Source of the DNA: Nitrosomonas sp.
GTDB lineage: Bacteria > Pseudomonadota > Gammaproteobacteria > Burkholderiales > Nitrosomonadaceae
Length of the DNA stretch: 36,154 nt
Direction: 5' to 3'
Assembly (NCBI GenBank): GCA_008015565.1
Contig: SSFV01000092.1
Span: 1 to 36,154, forward strand
This document shows, in pieces, positions 16,906 through 26,524 of the stretch; position 1 is the stretch's first letter; every line of letters starts with the position of its first letter. Both the position numbers and the translations under genes were made by a program. The notes under the pieces were generated by a model. It had not been told where the DNA came from, did not search any database, and saw nothing but the letters and a program-made list of their open reading frames with translations.

Positions 16906-17532
16906 ATGCTCCGTTCAAGCTATATCACTGCCACCATTATCCTGATTGGCTTGATACCCGTATTGGCTCAGGCGACCGCCATCGCCAGCTTAAAAAACTT
17001 CGTGCAGGAAACCCGAACGGTGCAAGCGAGCTTTTCGCAGACGCTGTACGACAAAAGCGCGCGTATCTTGCAAGAATCGAACGGTACGATGCAATTCGAA
17101 CGACCGGAGAAATTCCGCTGGACATATCAAAAACCTTATGAACAATTAATCATTGGTAATGGTACTCAAGTATGGTTTTACGATCCGGATCTCAACCAAG
17201 TCACCATACGCCAATTCAATATTGCTATCGGTAGCAGTCCCGCCGCATTACTGGCCGGCAGCACAACCATTGAAGACAATTTCGAATTAACCGAACTTGG
17301 CCTGCAAAATGACATGGAATGGCTCGAAGCAATACCTAAAAGTAAAGAAAGCGCTTTTGAATTCATTCAGATGGGATTTTCTCCAGAAGGCATGCTCAAG
17401 ATCATGGCATTGCGTGATAGTTTTGGTCAAACTACCTTATTGACTTTTTCCGATCTGGAAAAAAATCCGGAATTACCGGCGGATTTATTTAAGTTTGTGC
17501 CTCCCGATCATGCCGATATCATCAGTGAATGA
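16906..17532 (+). CDS. lolA: Outer-membrane lipoprotein carrier protein LolA
   Basis: 208 residues from the ATG at 16906, which opens a normal signal peptide (hydrophobic TIILIGLIPVLA, cleavage after AQA, ~24). A TTG at 16864 would only lengthen it. The mature protein has the LolA pattern: LKNFVQETRTVQASFSQ, GTMQFERPEKFRWTYQKPYEQLIIGNG, WFYDPDLNQVTIR. LolA carries lipoproteins across the periplasm from LolCDE to LolB. The ftsK-lolA-rarA order is common in proteobacteria. Its end overlaps the start of rarA. Confidence 0.95.
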   Translation: MLRSSYITATIILIGLIPVLAQATAIASLKNFVQETRTVQASFSQTLYDKSARILQESNGTMQFERPEKFRWTYQKPYEQLIIGNGTQVWFYDPDLNQVTIRQFNIAIGSSPAALLAGSTTIEDNFELTELGLQNDMEWLEAIPKSKESAFEFIQMGFSPEGMLKIMALRDSFGQTTLLTFSDLEKNPELPADLFKFVPPDHADIISE

Positions 17533-18844
17533 TCCAGATCTATTTTCACCTCATCAGCCCAAAATGCCATTGGCGGAGCAATTACGCCCCCAGCATCTAA
17601 ACGACATCGTTGGCCAGGAACATTTGTTAGGCGCTGGCAAGCCGCTGCGGTTAGCGTTTGAATCGGGCAAGCCGCATTCGATGATTTTATGGGGACCGCC
17701 AGGATCAGGCAAAACCACTCTGGCACGTCTGATGTCGACTGAATTCAACTGTGAATTCATTGCATTGTCTGCCGTCCTGTCAGGTATCAAGGATATCCGC
17801 AACGCAATTGATCAAGCTCAGTTAGTGCTACGGCAAAGCGGGCGGCACACCATTCTTTTTGTCGACGAAGTGCACCGCTTCAACAAATCTCAGCAAGATG
17901 CCTTCCTGCCATACATAGAACAGGGCTTAATCACTTTTGTTGGCGCCACAACTGAAAATCCTTCCTTTGAAGTCAATAATGCTCTGCTATCCCGTGCGCA
18001 AGTGTACGTTCTCACTGTTTTATCCGAACAGGAGTTAACGCAATTATTGACACGTACGCAAAAGCTGGCGCTGCATAATCTGCAATTTTCCGATGAAGCG
18101 CAGCAATTGCTGATTGAATTTGCCGATGGGGATGCCAGACGCTTACTCAATATGCTGGAGCAAATCAATTCAGCAGCAGAAATCGGAACCATCACCCTGA
18201 TCGATAAAGACTTCGCAATAAATGCCTTATCACGCAATACGCGTAACTTTGACAAAGGAGGCGAGGCTTTTTATGACCAAATATCCGCCTTACATAAATC
18301 CGTCCGCGGCTCTTCACCGGACGCCGCACTCTATTGGCTGTGCCGTATGCTGGATGGTGGTGCCGATGCCTTGTATATTGGACGGCGCTTAATTCGTATG
18401 GCCACTGAAGATATCGGTTTGGCCGATCCGCGCGCGTTACGCTTGACACTCGATGCCTGCGAGACCTTTGAGCGGCTTGGCAGCCCGGAAGGTGAGCTGG
18501 CATTGGCACAGGCTACTTTGTATTTGGCGTGCGCACCGAAAAGTAACGCTGCTTATGTTGCTTATAACCATGCACGCGCTTTCATTAGTCACGATAAATC
18601 GCGCAACGTGCCGCTGCATTTGCGCAATGCACCAACCAAACTGATGAAAGACACCGGATACGGCGAAGCTTATCGCTACGCGCACGACTATCCGGATGCC
18701 TATGCAGCGGGTGAGAATTATTTCCCGGACGATATGCCTGAAATCAGTTTCTATCAACCTACCGCTTATGGTTTGGAGCAAAAAATCAAGGAAAAACTGG
18801 CTTATTTGCATAACTTGGATAAACAAGCCAAGCGTAATCTATAA
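17510..18844 (+). CDS. rarA: Replication-associated recombination protein RarA (MgsA), AAA+ ATPase
   Basis: About 444 residues from the ATG at 17510; a GTG at 17525 is also possible and neither has a clear ribosome site. Both overlap the lolA end, which suggests coupled translation. The AAA+ core has MPLAEQLRP at the start, Walker A GPPGSGKTT (~61), Walker B ILFVDEVHRFN (~115) and sensor-1 GATTENPSFEVNNALLSRA. The C-terminal half (YDQISALHKSVRGSSPDAALYW, then PDAYAAGENYFPD) is the RarA tetramerisation region. RarA acts at stalled forks and DNA gaps. Confidence 0.95.
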   Translation: MPISSVNDPDLFSPHQPKMPLAEQLRPQHLNDIVGQEHLLGAGKPLRLAFESGKPHSMILWGPPGSGKTTLARLMSTEFNCEFIALSAVLSGIKDIRNAIDQAQLVLRQSGRHTILFVDEVHRFNKSQQDAFLPYIEQGLITFVGATTENPSFEVNNALLSRAQVYVLTVLSEQELTQLLTRTQKLALHNLQFSDEAQQLLIEFADGDARRLLNMLEQINSAAEIGTITLIDKDFAINALSRNTRNFDKGGEAFYDQISALHKSVRGSSPDAALYWLCRMLDGGADALYIGRRLIRMATEDIGLADPRALRLTLDACETFERLGSPEGELALAQATLYLACAPKSNAAYVAYNHARAFISHDKSRNVPLHLRNAPTKLMKDTGYGEAYRYAHDYPDAYAAGENYFPDDMPEISFYQPTAYGLEQKIKEKLAYLHNLDKQAKRNL

Positions 18845-20185
<1,341 letters not shown>

Positions 20186-20224
20186 AGCTGAACCTATGTC
20201 CTAACTTATAGAGGATTGATCATT

Positions 20225-20908
20225 ATGCACAATGAAAATACCTATACATCAGATAATAACGATATTGAAACCCTTGCAAATGAAATCCGCGAAGCCATCG
20301 CGCAAGGTGCACATGTGCAGCAAACCGTGCAACGCCTAACCTTAAACGCAATGAACGCGCAGCACATAAATCTGGAATCCTTGCAGCGTATCATCACCGC
20401 GGTAATGCAAGGCGTACACGATGGCGCGGAACAAAAATTTCAACACGTGACCAACCAGACGCAAGCGGCAAAAATGCAAATTGCCGAAGCCGTTGCCGGA
20501 CTCGATTCAGCGCTTGCCCGGTTTGCAGAAGCATCAAAACTCGCCATTGAAGAAGCCGCAGGCCAGGCCAGGAAATATTCCGATACCGACTTGAACCGTA
20601 CCCGCTCAGACCTGGAAAGCCTGGAAAAACTATTTTTGGATACCTTGCACCACACTGCCACCACCGCACAAGGATTAGTTTCCGATATTCTGCATGATCT
20701 CAGCCACCATGCACAGAATAACGGTACCACCGTGGGTGCGCAGATAAAAGACGCGCTGGCGACCATCGCGCAACAGATCGCGTCGGTAGGGTACGCTCAA
20801 TTAGAAACAAGCAGCAGCTTAGCGCACGCAACAGCGGATTTTATCGGCAAACTCGCCAGTGGCGTGCTGGCGGGGATCAACGAGCAAGTAAAAAACAACA
20901 AACATTAG
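20225..20908 (+). CDS. Long helical protein of unknown function (possibly DUF6781-like)
   Basis: About 227 residues from the ATG at 20225, chosen because TAGAGGA lies 8 bases before it. The protein is rich in Ala, Gln and Glu, lacks cysteine, signal peptide and membrane helices, and looks almost wholly alpha-helical with amphipathic apolipoprotein-like or phasin-like repeats. A hydrophobic-glycine tail (DFIGKLASGVLAGINEQV) ends it. This resembles small helical proteins of beta- and gammaproteobacteria annotated only as unknown; I think of the DUF6781 family but cannot confirm it. It starts 39 bp after serS and converges with rdgC, 9 bp away. No function can be given. Confidence 0.75.
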   Translation: MHNENTYTSDNNDIETLANEIREAIAQGAHVQQTVQRLTLNAMNAQHINLESLQRIITAVMQGVHDGAEQKFQHVTNQTQAAKMQIAEAVAGLDSALARFAEASKLAIEEAAGQARKYSDTDLNRTRSDLESLEKLFLDTLHHTATTAQGLVSDILHDLSHHAQNNGTTVGAQIKDALATIAQQIASVGYAQLETSSSLAHATADFIGKLASGVLAGINEQVKNNKH

Positions 20909-20917
20909 TTCACTGAT

Positions 20918-21805
20918 TTAATCGCGGTCTTCTCCGCCTAGTGCTTCGATAACTTCGGTGATCAATTGGCTTAATTCACCCGTCATGATGGTAAAGTCGC
21001 TGACAAATCGATCCTCATCGCTTTCGGTGGATTCCTTCAGAATATCCTGAGGCGCAATCCGCCGAAGCTGCAAATTATCCTGCAGTACAAACGAAATTTT
21101 GCTATCCCACGTCATCGCCAACTTGATCGCCTTCTTTCCCGCCCGGATATGACGTCCGGTTTCTTCGGCGTCGAGCGTATGACAGGTGTATTTGATCGTT
21201 TCCTTCTCATCGCTCATGCCTTGCAATTCGCAATCGCGATCGACGGTAAAAGCCGACGACAAATCATCACCGGATAACCAGCGCGTCATCGCTGTCGACG
21301 GCGAAACTTTAGTATCCAGCGGTACCAGTTTGATCTCCGGCACCGTTTTCAGCAACACTTCGATAAATTCCTCGGCTTTGCTGGCACTCACCGTATCCAG
21401 AATCAACCGGTTGTTAACCGCGTCGATCCACGCATAAGTCTTGTGCCGTTGCGCAAACGCACGTGGCAGTAATTCCAAAATTGTCGCTTCTTTGATATCC
21501 CGCACTTGCTTTTTGCTTACTCTATAACCTTGCACTTGTTCAAAGTTAACAATGCGCGCTTTGGCATGCTGGCTGATCACGGCCGCCGGCAGCAATTTTT
21601 TTTCAATGCCTAACGCAATCAACCAATGCTGACCAAAAGCCAGCACAAAATTCGGCTGCTCATCGCGCGGCGGCAACCAGCCGCGGCTTTGCATCTCCAT
21701 TTGCGTGCACGGTTGCAAAGTATGTTGCGAAAGTGTCTCTTCCAGACTATTCGGTGTTATATTTCCGCTGGTGATACGATATATCTGCAAATTTCTAAAC
21801 CACAT
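20918..21805 (-). CDS. rdgC: Recombination-associated protein RdgC
   Basis: 295 residues from the ATG at 21805 (MWFRNLQIYRI), matching the start of known RdgC proteins; a TTG at 21817 is less likely. Family features are SRGWLPPR, FVLAFGQHWLIALGIEKKLLP, the Arg-rich LPRAFAQRHKTYAWID and WLSGDDLSSAFTVDRDCEL. Length matches E. coli RdgC (~303). RdgC forms a ring on double-stranded DNA and limits RecA activity; it sits on the nucleoid. It is divergent from the DUF2007-like gene and convergent with the helical protein gene. Confidence 0.95.
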   Translation of the reverse strand: MWFRNLQIYRITSGNITPNSLEETLSQHTLQPCTQMEMQSRGWLPPRDEQPNFVLAFGQHWLIALGIEKKLLPAAVISQHAKARIVNFEQVQGYRVSKKQVRDIKEATILELLPRAFAQRHKTYAWIDAVNNRLILDTVSASKAEEFIEVLLKTVPEIKLVPLDTKVSPSTAMTRWLSGDDLSSAFTVDRDCELQGMSDEKETIKYTCHTLDAEETGRHIRAGKKAIKLAMTWDSKISFVLQDNLQLRRIAPQDILKESTESDEDRFVSDFTIMTGELSQLITEVIEALGGEDRD

Positions 21806-21851
21806 CGCTTGATCCAATTAACTGGTTGATTATTTTTATATTCATTGATAC

Positions 21852-22181
21852 ATGAGAAAAATTTATTCCGCCAACAATCTGATGGAAGCGCAGATAGTAC
21901 TTGATCTGCTCGAACACGCCTATATTCCGGCAAAAATTTTTAACCAGCACGCCCAAGGTGTTGCTGGCGAAATCCCTTTCACACATGCCTATCCGGAAGT
22001 TTGGATCACGCGCGACGACGATTATGAACGCGCGAAACGCGTCATCGATACCTACGAAACCACCCCGGCCACCACCAGCACTGTGCAATGCCCATCTTGC
22101 AATGAGGAAAACCCGGCAAATTTCCAACTGTGCTGGAAATGTGGAGGTGGATTGGAAATCGTCGGAATTCATGACATCTGA
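21852..22181 (+). CDS. DUF2007-like protein with C-terminal zinc ribbon
   Basis: The 109-residue protein has two parts. Residues ~1-65 (MRKIYSANNLMEAQIVLDLLE, then VAGEIPFTHAYPEVWI and ERAKRVIDTYE) match the DUF2007 pattern, a small fold named for putative signalling. Residues ~77-97 hold a CxxC...CxxC zinc ribbon (CPSCNEENPANFQLCWKCGG). The role is unknown. It is divergent from rdgC, 46 bp away. Confidence 0.85.
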   Translation: MRKIYSANNLMEAQIVLDLLEHAYIPAKIFNQHAQGVAGEIPFTHAYPEVWITRDDDYERAKRVIDTYETTPATTSTVQCPSCNEENPANFQLCWKCGGGLEIVGIHDI

Positions 22182-22520
22182 ACTGATTATCAAATCCGCT
22201 TCTACAGTTTAATACGCCGCTGCTGCCATTACTGTGTCATACCACCGCGGCCAATCCCCTATAGCTTCTGACCGGGCCAGAGTTTCTAACTTTTACTATG
22301 AATAAGTTGTTAGAATCAAATCAAACGCACAGTCTGCTACTCGCTACGTGCTATAAGTATATTCACAAGTCAGTGTGATAAAACGCGGATTCGATCACCG
22401 GCAATGAAAGAGTTTTTAGAAAAACCATGCACATAATTTTATTACTTTTGATTACACGTGATTTAATATCACAATCTTGAATTACGATAACAGGTTAATT
22501 TATAACGAAAGGAGAAACCG
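22182..22520. other. 339-bp gap with no gene seen
   Basis: I find no credible coding frame, tRNA or clear terminator. The one structure noted is a loose inverted repeat, TTCTAAC (22284-22290) with GTTAGAA (22309-22315). The promoter of the paralogue pair should be in the AT-rich right half, and a good AAAGGAG ribosome site lies at its end. Confidence 0.5.
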
Positions 22521-22841
22521 ATGACAGATAATAATGAATTGCAAGCTGAAGCTACCAAATCACAATCTACGCAAATTAATATCAGAATGCAGCAGGGTGA
22601 ACATACCGGTCAGCCGCTCTATTCTAACTTCACATCGGTACAAAGCGGGCAAGGTGTGATTATTGTAGATTTCGGTTTTCTCGATCCACAAACTATCCAT
22701 GCGGTGAATCGCCTTGCACGTTCTGGTGAAAAAATTCCTGAAACTGTGGGGGCAAGAATGTCATGCCGATTGGCTATCAGCGTTGAAGCAGCGAATAGCT
22801 TAGCACAGCAATTAAACCAACTGTTTCATAAAAAAACGTAG
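22521..22841 (+). CDS. DUF3467-like small protein, copy 1
   Basis: A 106-residue protein with a good ribosome site (GAAAGGAGAAACCG). A polar N-terminus (~1-25) precedes a core GEHTGQPLYSNFTSV, VIIVDFGFLDP, MSCRLAIS and AANSLAQQLNQL. The "YSNF ... VxVDFxxxxP ... L..LxxxL" pattern resembles DUF3467, small cytosolic proteins of unknown role in many bacteria. Most of the ~80-residue core is identical to the next gene, so the pair arose by tandem duplication. No signal peptide or membrane helix is seen. Confidence 0.75.
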   Translation: MTDNNELQAEATKSQSTQINIRMQQGEHTGQPLYSNFTSVQSGQGVIIVDFGFLDPQTIHAVNRLARSGEKIPETVGARMSCRLAISVEAANSLAQQLNQLFHKKT

Positions 22842-22944
22842 TAAAGCTGATTAAGTTTTTACTGTATTAAGTGAAGTAATTTGAGAAAACAATTGCCTTG
22901 TTGGTTCATGAGAGTCAATGGCAAAGCTAAAAGAGGAAACAAGC

Positions 22945-23421
22945 ATGGTAGAAGAAAACGTTACATCGGCTAATAGTGAGAAAAACACCGCACCACTCTC
23001 TGCAATGCAAGTTAGAGTGAGTATGCTACAAGGCGAACATACAGGGCAACCTATCTATTCTAATTTCACATCAGTACAGATTGGACAAGGCGTTGTTATC
23101 GTGGATTTCGGTTTTCTTGACCCCCATACCATACATACATTAAATCACATAGCCAAATCAGGTGAAAAAACCGCTGGTACCGTTAGTGCAAAAATGTCGT
23201 GTCGAATGGCTGTCAGCATTGATGCAGCAAATCAATTGGCTCAGCAGTTGAGTCAGTTGTTGAACAAAAAAAATACGATTCAAACACAGATTGAGCAACA
23301 AAAAATGACTGACCAGCCGGATAAAACAGTTCCGGAAACTGCTTCTTCACAAGAAGATAGTAATACACCAAAAAGTAATTCAAGTAGTTTCAGATTTCCC
23401 TGGTCTAAAAAAACACATTAA
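22945..23421 (+). CDS. DUF3467-like small protein, copy 2 with C-terminal tail
   Basis: 158 residues from the ATG at 22945, chosen for the AAGAGGA site just before it; an in-frame ATG at 22918 gives 167. The core (~30-110) repeats copy 1 (GEHTGQPIYSNFTSV, VVIVDFGFLDP, MSCRMAVSIDAANQLAQQL). A ~48-residue tail rich in Gln, Ser, Thr and Asn ends with a basic-aromatic FRFPWSKKTH. The tail is absent from copy 1, so the two may have diverged in partner or location. It lies 103 bp after copy 1 and may be cotranscribed. Confidence 0.75.
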   Translation: MVEENVTSANSEKNTAPLSAMQVRVSMLQGEHTGQPIYSNFTSVQIGQGVVIVDFGFLDPHTIHTLNHIAKSGEKTAGTVSAKMSCRMAVSIDAANQLAQQLSQLLNKKNTIQTQIEQQKMTDQPDKTVPETASSQEDSNTPKSNSSSFRFPWSKKTH

Positions 23422-23512
23422 ATAAATTAACGGAGATTTATTTATTTTCCTGGCTTATTTGTAAATTTTGCTGGATTGCGTTCTAATCGAACAAGCCGCT
23501 TAAAAATAACTA

Positions 23513-23571
23513 GTGTTACTGAGTTTGATATAGATTTGAAACCTTTGATCAAGCATAATTGGCAGTAACAC
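23513..23571. repeat. 9-base inverted repeat in the gap before the Rof-like gene
   Basis: GTGTTACTG (23513-23521) and CAGTAACAC (23563-23571) are perfect inverted arms around a 41-base centre that itself contains the palindrome TTGATCAA. It could be an RNA stem, a binding site or a terminator remnant. No match to a known element. Confidence 0.3.
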
Positions 23572-23684
23572 AGAATTAACCGGGTCATGATCGAATCATC
23601 AAACACGCAGCAGGACTGCTCTAGCTTACCGATAGAATCGTGTATATTTATGTCTTCTTAATATCACTGAAGGGATTGATTTCC

Positions 23685-23939
23685 ATGTCTGAAGATGCCA
23701 TTTCGTGCGAGCTCCATGATTTTGTCGAAGTTGTTTGTATGTATCGCTATCAACTCAAGCTGAGCTTAAAAAACAATCAAGTGGTTGAAGGCAAAGCCAT
23801 CGACATTGTCAATTCGACTGAAGGACGGGAATGCTTACTTATCGACGGTAATCCACAACAACAGGTCGAGCTGACACAAATCACTAAAATGGAAGTGTTG
23901 ACACCCAATGCCAAATTCCGTGAAGTTGATTTTGAGTAG
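23685..23939 (+). CDS. rof: Rho-binding antiterminator, Rof/YaeO-like
   Basis: 84 residues from the ATG at 23685, preceded by GAAGGGA; the earlier in-frame ATG-like starts have no such site. The sequence DAISCELHDFVEVVCMYRYQLKLSLKNNQVVEGKAIDI, then ECLLIDG and a final beta-strand region, matches the Rof/YaeO family in pattern and length (86 residues in E. coli). Rof has an Sm-like fold, binds Rho and blocks its RNA loading. It is alone between the paralogue pair and mutY. Confidence 0.8.
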   Translation: MSEDAISCELHDFVEVVCMYRYQLKLSLKNNQVVEGKAIDIVNSTEGRECLLIDGNPQQQVELTQITKMEVLTPNAKFREVDFE

Positions 23940-23995
23940 AAGCTTGACGTATTTCTGAATATTCCATCTGGCCCCGGTAATTTGCTTGCAGCGCT

Positions 23996-25054
23996 ATGTC
24001 AGTCATCGCAACTAAACTAATCGATTGGCATAAACAACATGGCCGCCATGATCTCCCTTGGCAAGCAAGCCGCGATCCCTATGCGGTTTGGTTATCGGAA
24101 ATCATGTTACAACAGACGCAAGTAACTACGGTTATACCCTATTATGTACGATTCATGCGAGAATTCCCGACTATACACGACCTGGGACACGCATCATTGG
24201 ATGCCGTACTGGCTCTGTGGAGCGGACTTGGCTATTATTCGCGTGCACGCAATTTGCACTTGGCAGCACGTCAAATAATACAAGAATATCACGGGCAATT
24301 TCCCGAACATCGGGAATTGATTCAGCAGCTACCCGGCGTCGGGCGTTCTACAGCTGCGGCTATCGCAGTTTTTGCATTTGGCAAGTATGAAGCAATATTG
24401 GATGGCAATGTCAAACGAATTTTTGCACGCTATTTTGGAATTTCCGGTTATCCCGGAGAAAGCAAAACCCTTAAATTGTTGTGGCTAAAAGCTGAAGCCT
24501 CATTACCGGTCAACCATCTCGACGGTAAGATTGAAACTTACACTCAGGCACTGATGGATCTGGGTGCAACTGTTTGTACCCGCCATAACCCATTGTGCCA
24601 AGTTTGCCCGCTACAACTGCATTGTAAGGCATGGCTAGATAAATGTGTGCAACAATTACCTGCTGCAAAACCTCGCAAACCGCTGCCTCAAAAAGAAACC
24701 ATCTTTTTATTGTTAATGCAGCAACAAAAATTGCTGTTAGGAAAAAGACCTGCAAAGGGAATTTGGGGAGAATTATGGTGCCCCCCTGAAATCGGCTTGA
24801 ACATAGATTCTGAAAATTATTGTCAACAGCATTTAGGGTTTCAAATTAAAACGCAGGTCAAATTAGCGCCGATTGATCATCAATTTACGCATTTCAAGTT
24901 ACGAATTTACCCATGGCTGTTACACGTTTTACCGGAATCCGTCGCTCCATTAGCGCAATATATTTGGATTAAACCTTCCGATGCGCTTAAACAAGGCATT
25001 CCGGCACCCGTCAGGAAGTTGTTAGAACGGAATTTCTTAACGGATCATTCTTAG
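23996..25054 (+). CDS. mutY: A/G-specific adenine DNA glycosylase MutY
   Basis: The 352-residue protein has the HhH-GPD glycosylase fold. The catalytic Glu is in EIMLQQTQV (E35), the HhH motif is LPGVGRSTAAAI, the catalytic Asp is in AILDGNVKR (~138), and the [4Fe-4S] Cys set is C-x6-C-x2-C-x5-C (~193-209). A C-terminal NUDIX-like domain (~230-345) reads 8-oxoG. It removes A paired with 8-oxoguanine. The start ATG has no strong ribosome site. It ends 10 bp before the next gene. Confidence 0.96.
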   Translation: MSVIATKLIDWHKQHGRHDLPWQASRDPYAVWLSEIMLQQTQVTTVIPYYVRFMREFPTIHDLGHASLDAVLALWSGLGYYSRARNLHLAARQIIQEYHGQFPEHRELIQQLPGVGRSTAAAIAVFAFGKYEAILDGNVKRIFARYFGISGYPGESKTLKLLWLKAEASLPVNHLDGKIETYTQALMDLGATVCTRHNPLCQVCPLQLHCKAWLDKCVQQLPAAKPRKPLPQKETIFLLLMQQQKLLLGKRPAKGIWGELWCPPEIGLNIDSENYCQQHLGFQIKTQVKLAPIDHQFTHFKLRIYPWLLHVLPESVAPLAQYIWIKPSDALKQGIPAPVRKLLERNFLTDHS

Positions 25055-25064
25055 TTTGACCGCC

Positions 25065-25640
25065 ATGGATAATTTACCGGAATGGAAGAAGCAGCAACGC
25101 AAGCAATTGATCGCCGTGCGTGAGGCGATTCCAGAAAAAACACATCGGCAATGGAGCCAGTCTATTTCTGGTTTTCTCAGGCAAAAGTTTTCGCAGCCGC
25201 AAAAAATGATTATTGGCATTTACTGGCCATTTCGTGCCGAATACGATCCACGATCGATGACTCAATATTTGATACAACAAGGTGCAACACTGGCATTACC
25301 GGAAGTTACGGATAGAAATGCGCCACTTCGTTTCAGAGAATGGTCGCCGGAAACATCCATGCAAGAAGGTGCTTATGGTATCCCGGTTCCTGCCGGAACC
25401 CGAATTGTTCATCTAGATGCGGTTATTATCCCAATGGTTGGTTTTGATCAGCATGGCTATCGGTTAGGTTATGGCAGCGGTTATTATGACCGCACGTTAG
25501 CAAGTTATCCATCGCAACCACTCAGCATCGGTGTGGCTTTTGAGCTTCAAAGACTTGAAAATGTATATCCGCAATCCCATGATATTCCAATGCATTTCGT
25601 CGTAACAGAATCGGGTATTTTCAAAAAAAAGAATGATTAA
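25065..25640 (+). CDS. 5-formyltetrahydrofolate cyclo-ligase
   Basis: 191 residues from the ATG at 25065 (a TTG at 25056 is possible). Family marks are the N-terminal RKQLIAVREAIP, YWPFRAEYDP, PEVTDRNAPLRFREW and VIIPMVGFDQHGYRLGYGSGYYDRTLA. The enzyme uses ATP to turn 5-formyl-THF into 5,10-methenyl-THF. It follows mutY with a 10-bp gap, so it is probably in the same transcript. Confidence 0.95.
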   Translation: MDNLPEWKKQQRKQLIAVREAIPEKTHRQWSQSISGFLRQKFSQPQKMIIGIYWPFRAEYDPRSMTQYLIQQGATLALPEVTDRNAPLRFREWSPETSMQEGAYGIPVPAGTRIVHLDAVIIPMVGFDQHGYRLGYGSGYYDRTLASYPSQPLSIGVAFELQRLENVYPQSHDIPMHFVVTESGIFKKKND

Positions 25641-25767
25641 TTTTGAATCGCCACAATTCTCAAAACAGTAAAAATTCCGGGATATGTTCTGAATAAACCA
25701 TTAAGTGACAAGAAAAACTGTGCAAATGGCGTAATATTTAGGGAAATGCTGATTAATTGACTGCACG

Positions 25768-25783
25768 AACGAATCACTTCGTT
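25768..25783. terminator. Hairpin between convergent cyclo-ligase and ubiX genes
   Basis: AACGAA-TCAC-TTCGTT forms a 6-bp stem with a 4-nt loop, flanked by AATTAATT on each side that can extend the stem. It lies in the 162-bp convergent gap and may end both transcripts, though no clean T run follows. Confidence 0.35.
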
Positions 25784-25802
25784 TGAATTAATTAGGAGTT
25801 CC

Positions 25803-26414
25803 TTAGTGTTTACCCCAGCGAGGCAACAATGTATGGTGAACGCCCAGATGATCCAAAATACGTGCCACAATAAAATCCACCATATCTTGTATGGTTTGCG
25901 GGTGATGATAAAAGCCTGGATTAGCCGGAAGAATAACTGCCCCACTTCGCACAAGTTTAAGCATGTTTTCGAGATGAATGACAGAGAAAGGGGTTTCTCT
26001 GGGCACAATAATAAGCAACCGGTTCTCTTTTAGCGTTACATCAGCCGCCCGCTCAATCAAATTTTCACTCGTACCAGCTGCAATCGACGCCAGCGTTCCC
26101 ATTGTACAAGGACAAATCACCATCGCATCAGCCGGATTTGATCCCGAAGCAACGGGGGCAAACCACTCTTCGCGGCCAAATACATGTAACTGTCCTTGTG
26201 CAACACGATACCGGTCGTTGAGAAAGGCTTCCGTTTCCTTGGCGCTGGATGGCAATACCAAATTCATTTCCTGTTGCGCAACGATTTGCGCCACTTTTGA
26301 ATACAGCAAATAAACTTGCTTGCCTTCCTTAAGCAACATCTCGAGTAAACGGATACCGTAAGGCATTCCAGATGCTCCGGTAAATGCTAAAGTGATTGTA
26401 TGTGGATTTTTCAT
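25803..26414 (-). CDS. ubiX: Flavin prenyltransferase UbiX
   Basis: 203 residues from the ATG at 26414 (MKNPHTITLAFTGASGMPYG); a GTG at 26447 would add 11 residues. The flavoprotein signature GASGMPYG, the NPADAMVICPCTMGTLA segment and the VPRETPFSVIHLENML segment are typical of UbiX/Pad1. It makes prenylated FMN, the cofactor of the UbiD decarboxylase in ubiquinone synthesis. It is the last gene of the minus-strand run, 110 bp after hprK. Confidence 0.95.
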   Translation of the reverse strand: MKNPHTITLAFTGASGMPYGIRLLEMLLKEGKQVYLLYSKVAQIVAQQEMNLVLPSSAKETEAFLNDRYRVAQGQLHVFGREEWFAPVASGSNPADAMVICPCTMGTLASIAAGTSENLIERAADVTLKENRLLIIVPRETPFSVIHLENMLKLVRSGAVILPANPGFYHHPQTIQDMVDFIVARILDHLGVHHTLLPRWGKH

Positions 26415-26524
26415 GTTAATGACCGGCAATTTAAACAATCTTGCCACTTACATTAGGCCGTAAAAAATTTACGTTGCCGTTTTGGCATAGATGGCGCGTT
26501 AGGAAAATTTTGCCATCAATAAAA

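Noticed and set aside
18437..18826. Minus-strand frame of 129 codons opposite rarA
   Set aside because: Shadow of the well-supported rarA frame; no domain and no ribosome site.
22182..22520. Possible small RNA or gene in this gap
   Set aside because: Only a loose inverted repeat is seen; no frame, terminator or promoter could be supported.
25637..26008. Long minus-strand frame of 123 codons across the intergenic region and ubiX
   Set aside because: It overlaps ubiX in another frame, has low-complexity hydrophobic and aromatic content and no domain; ubiX explains the region.
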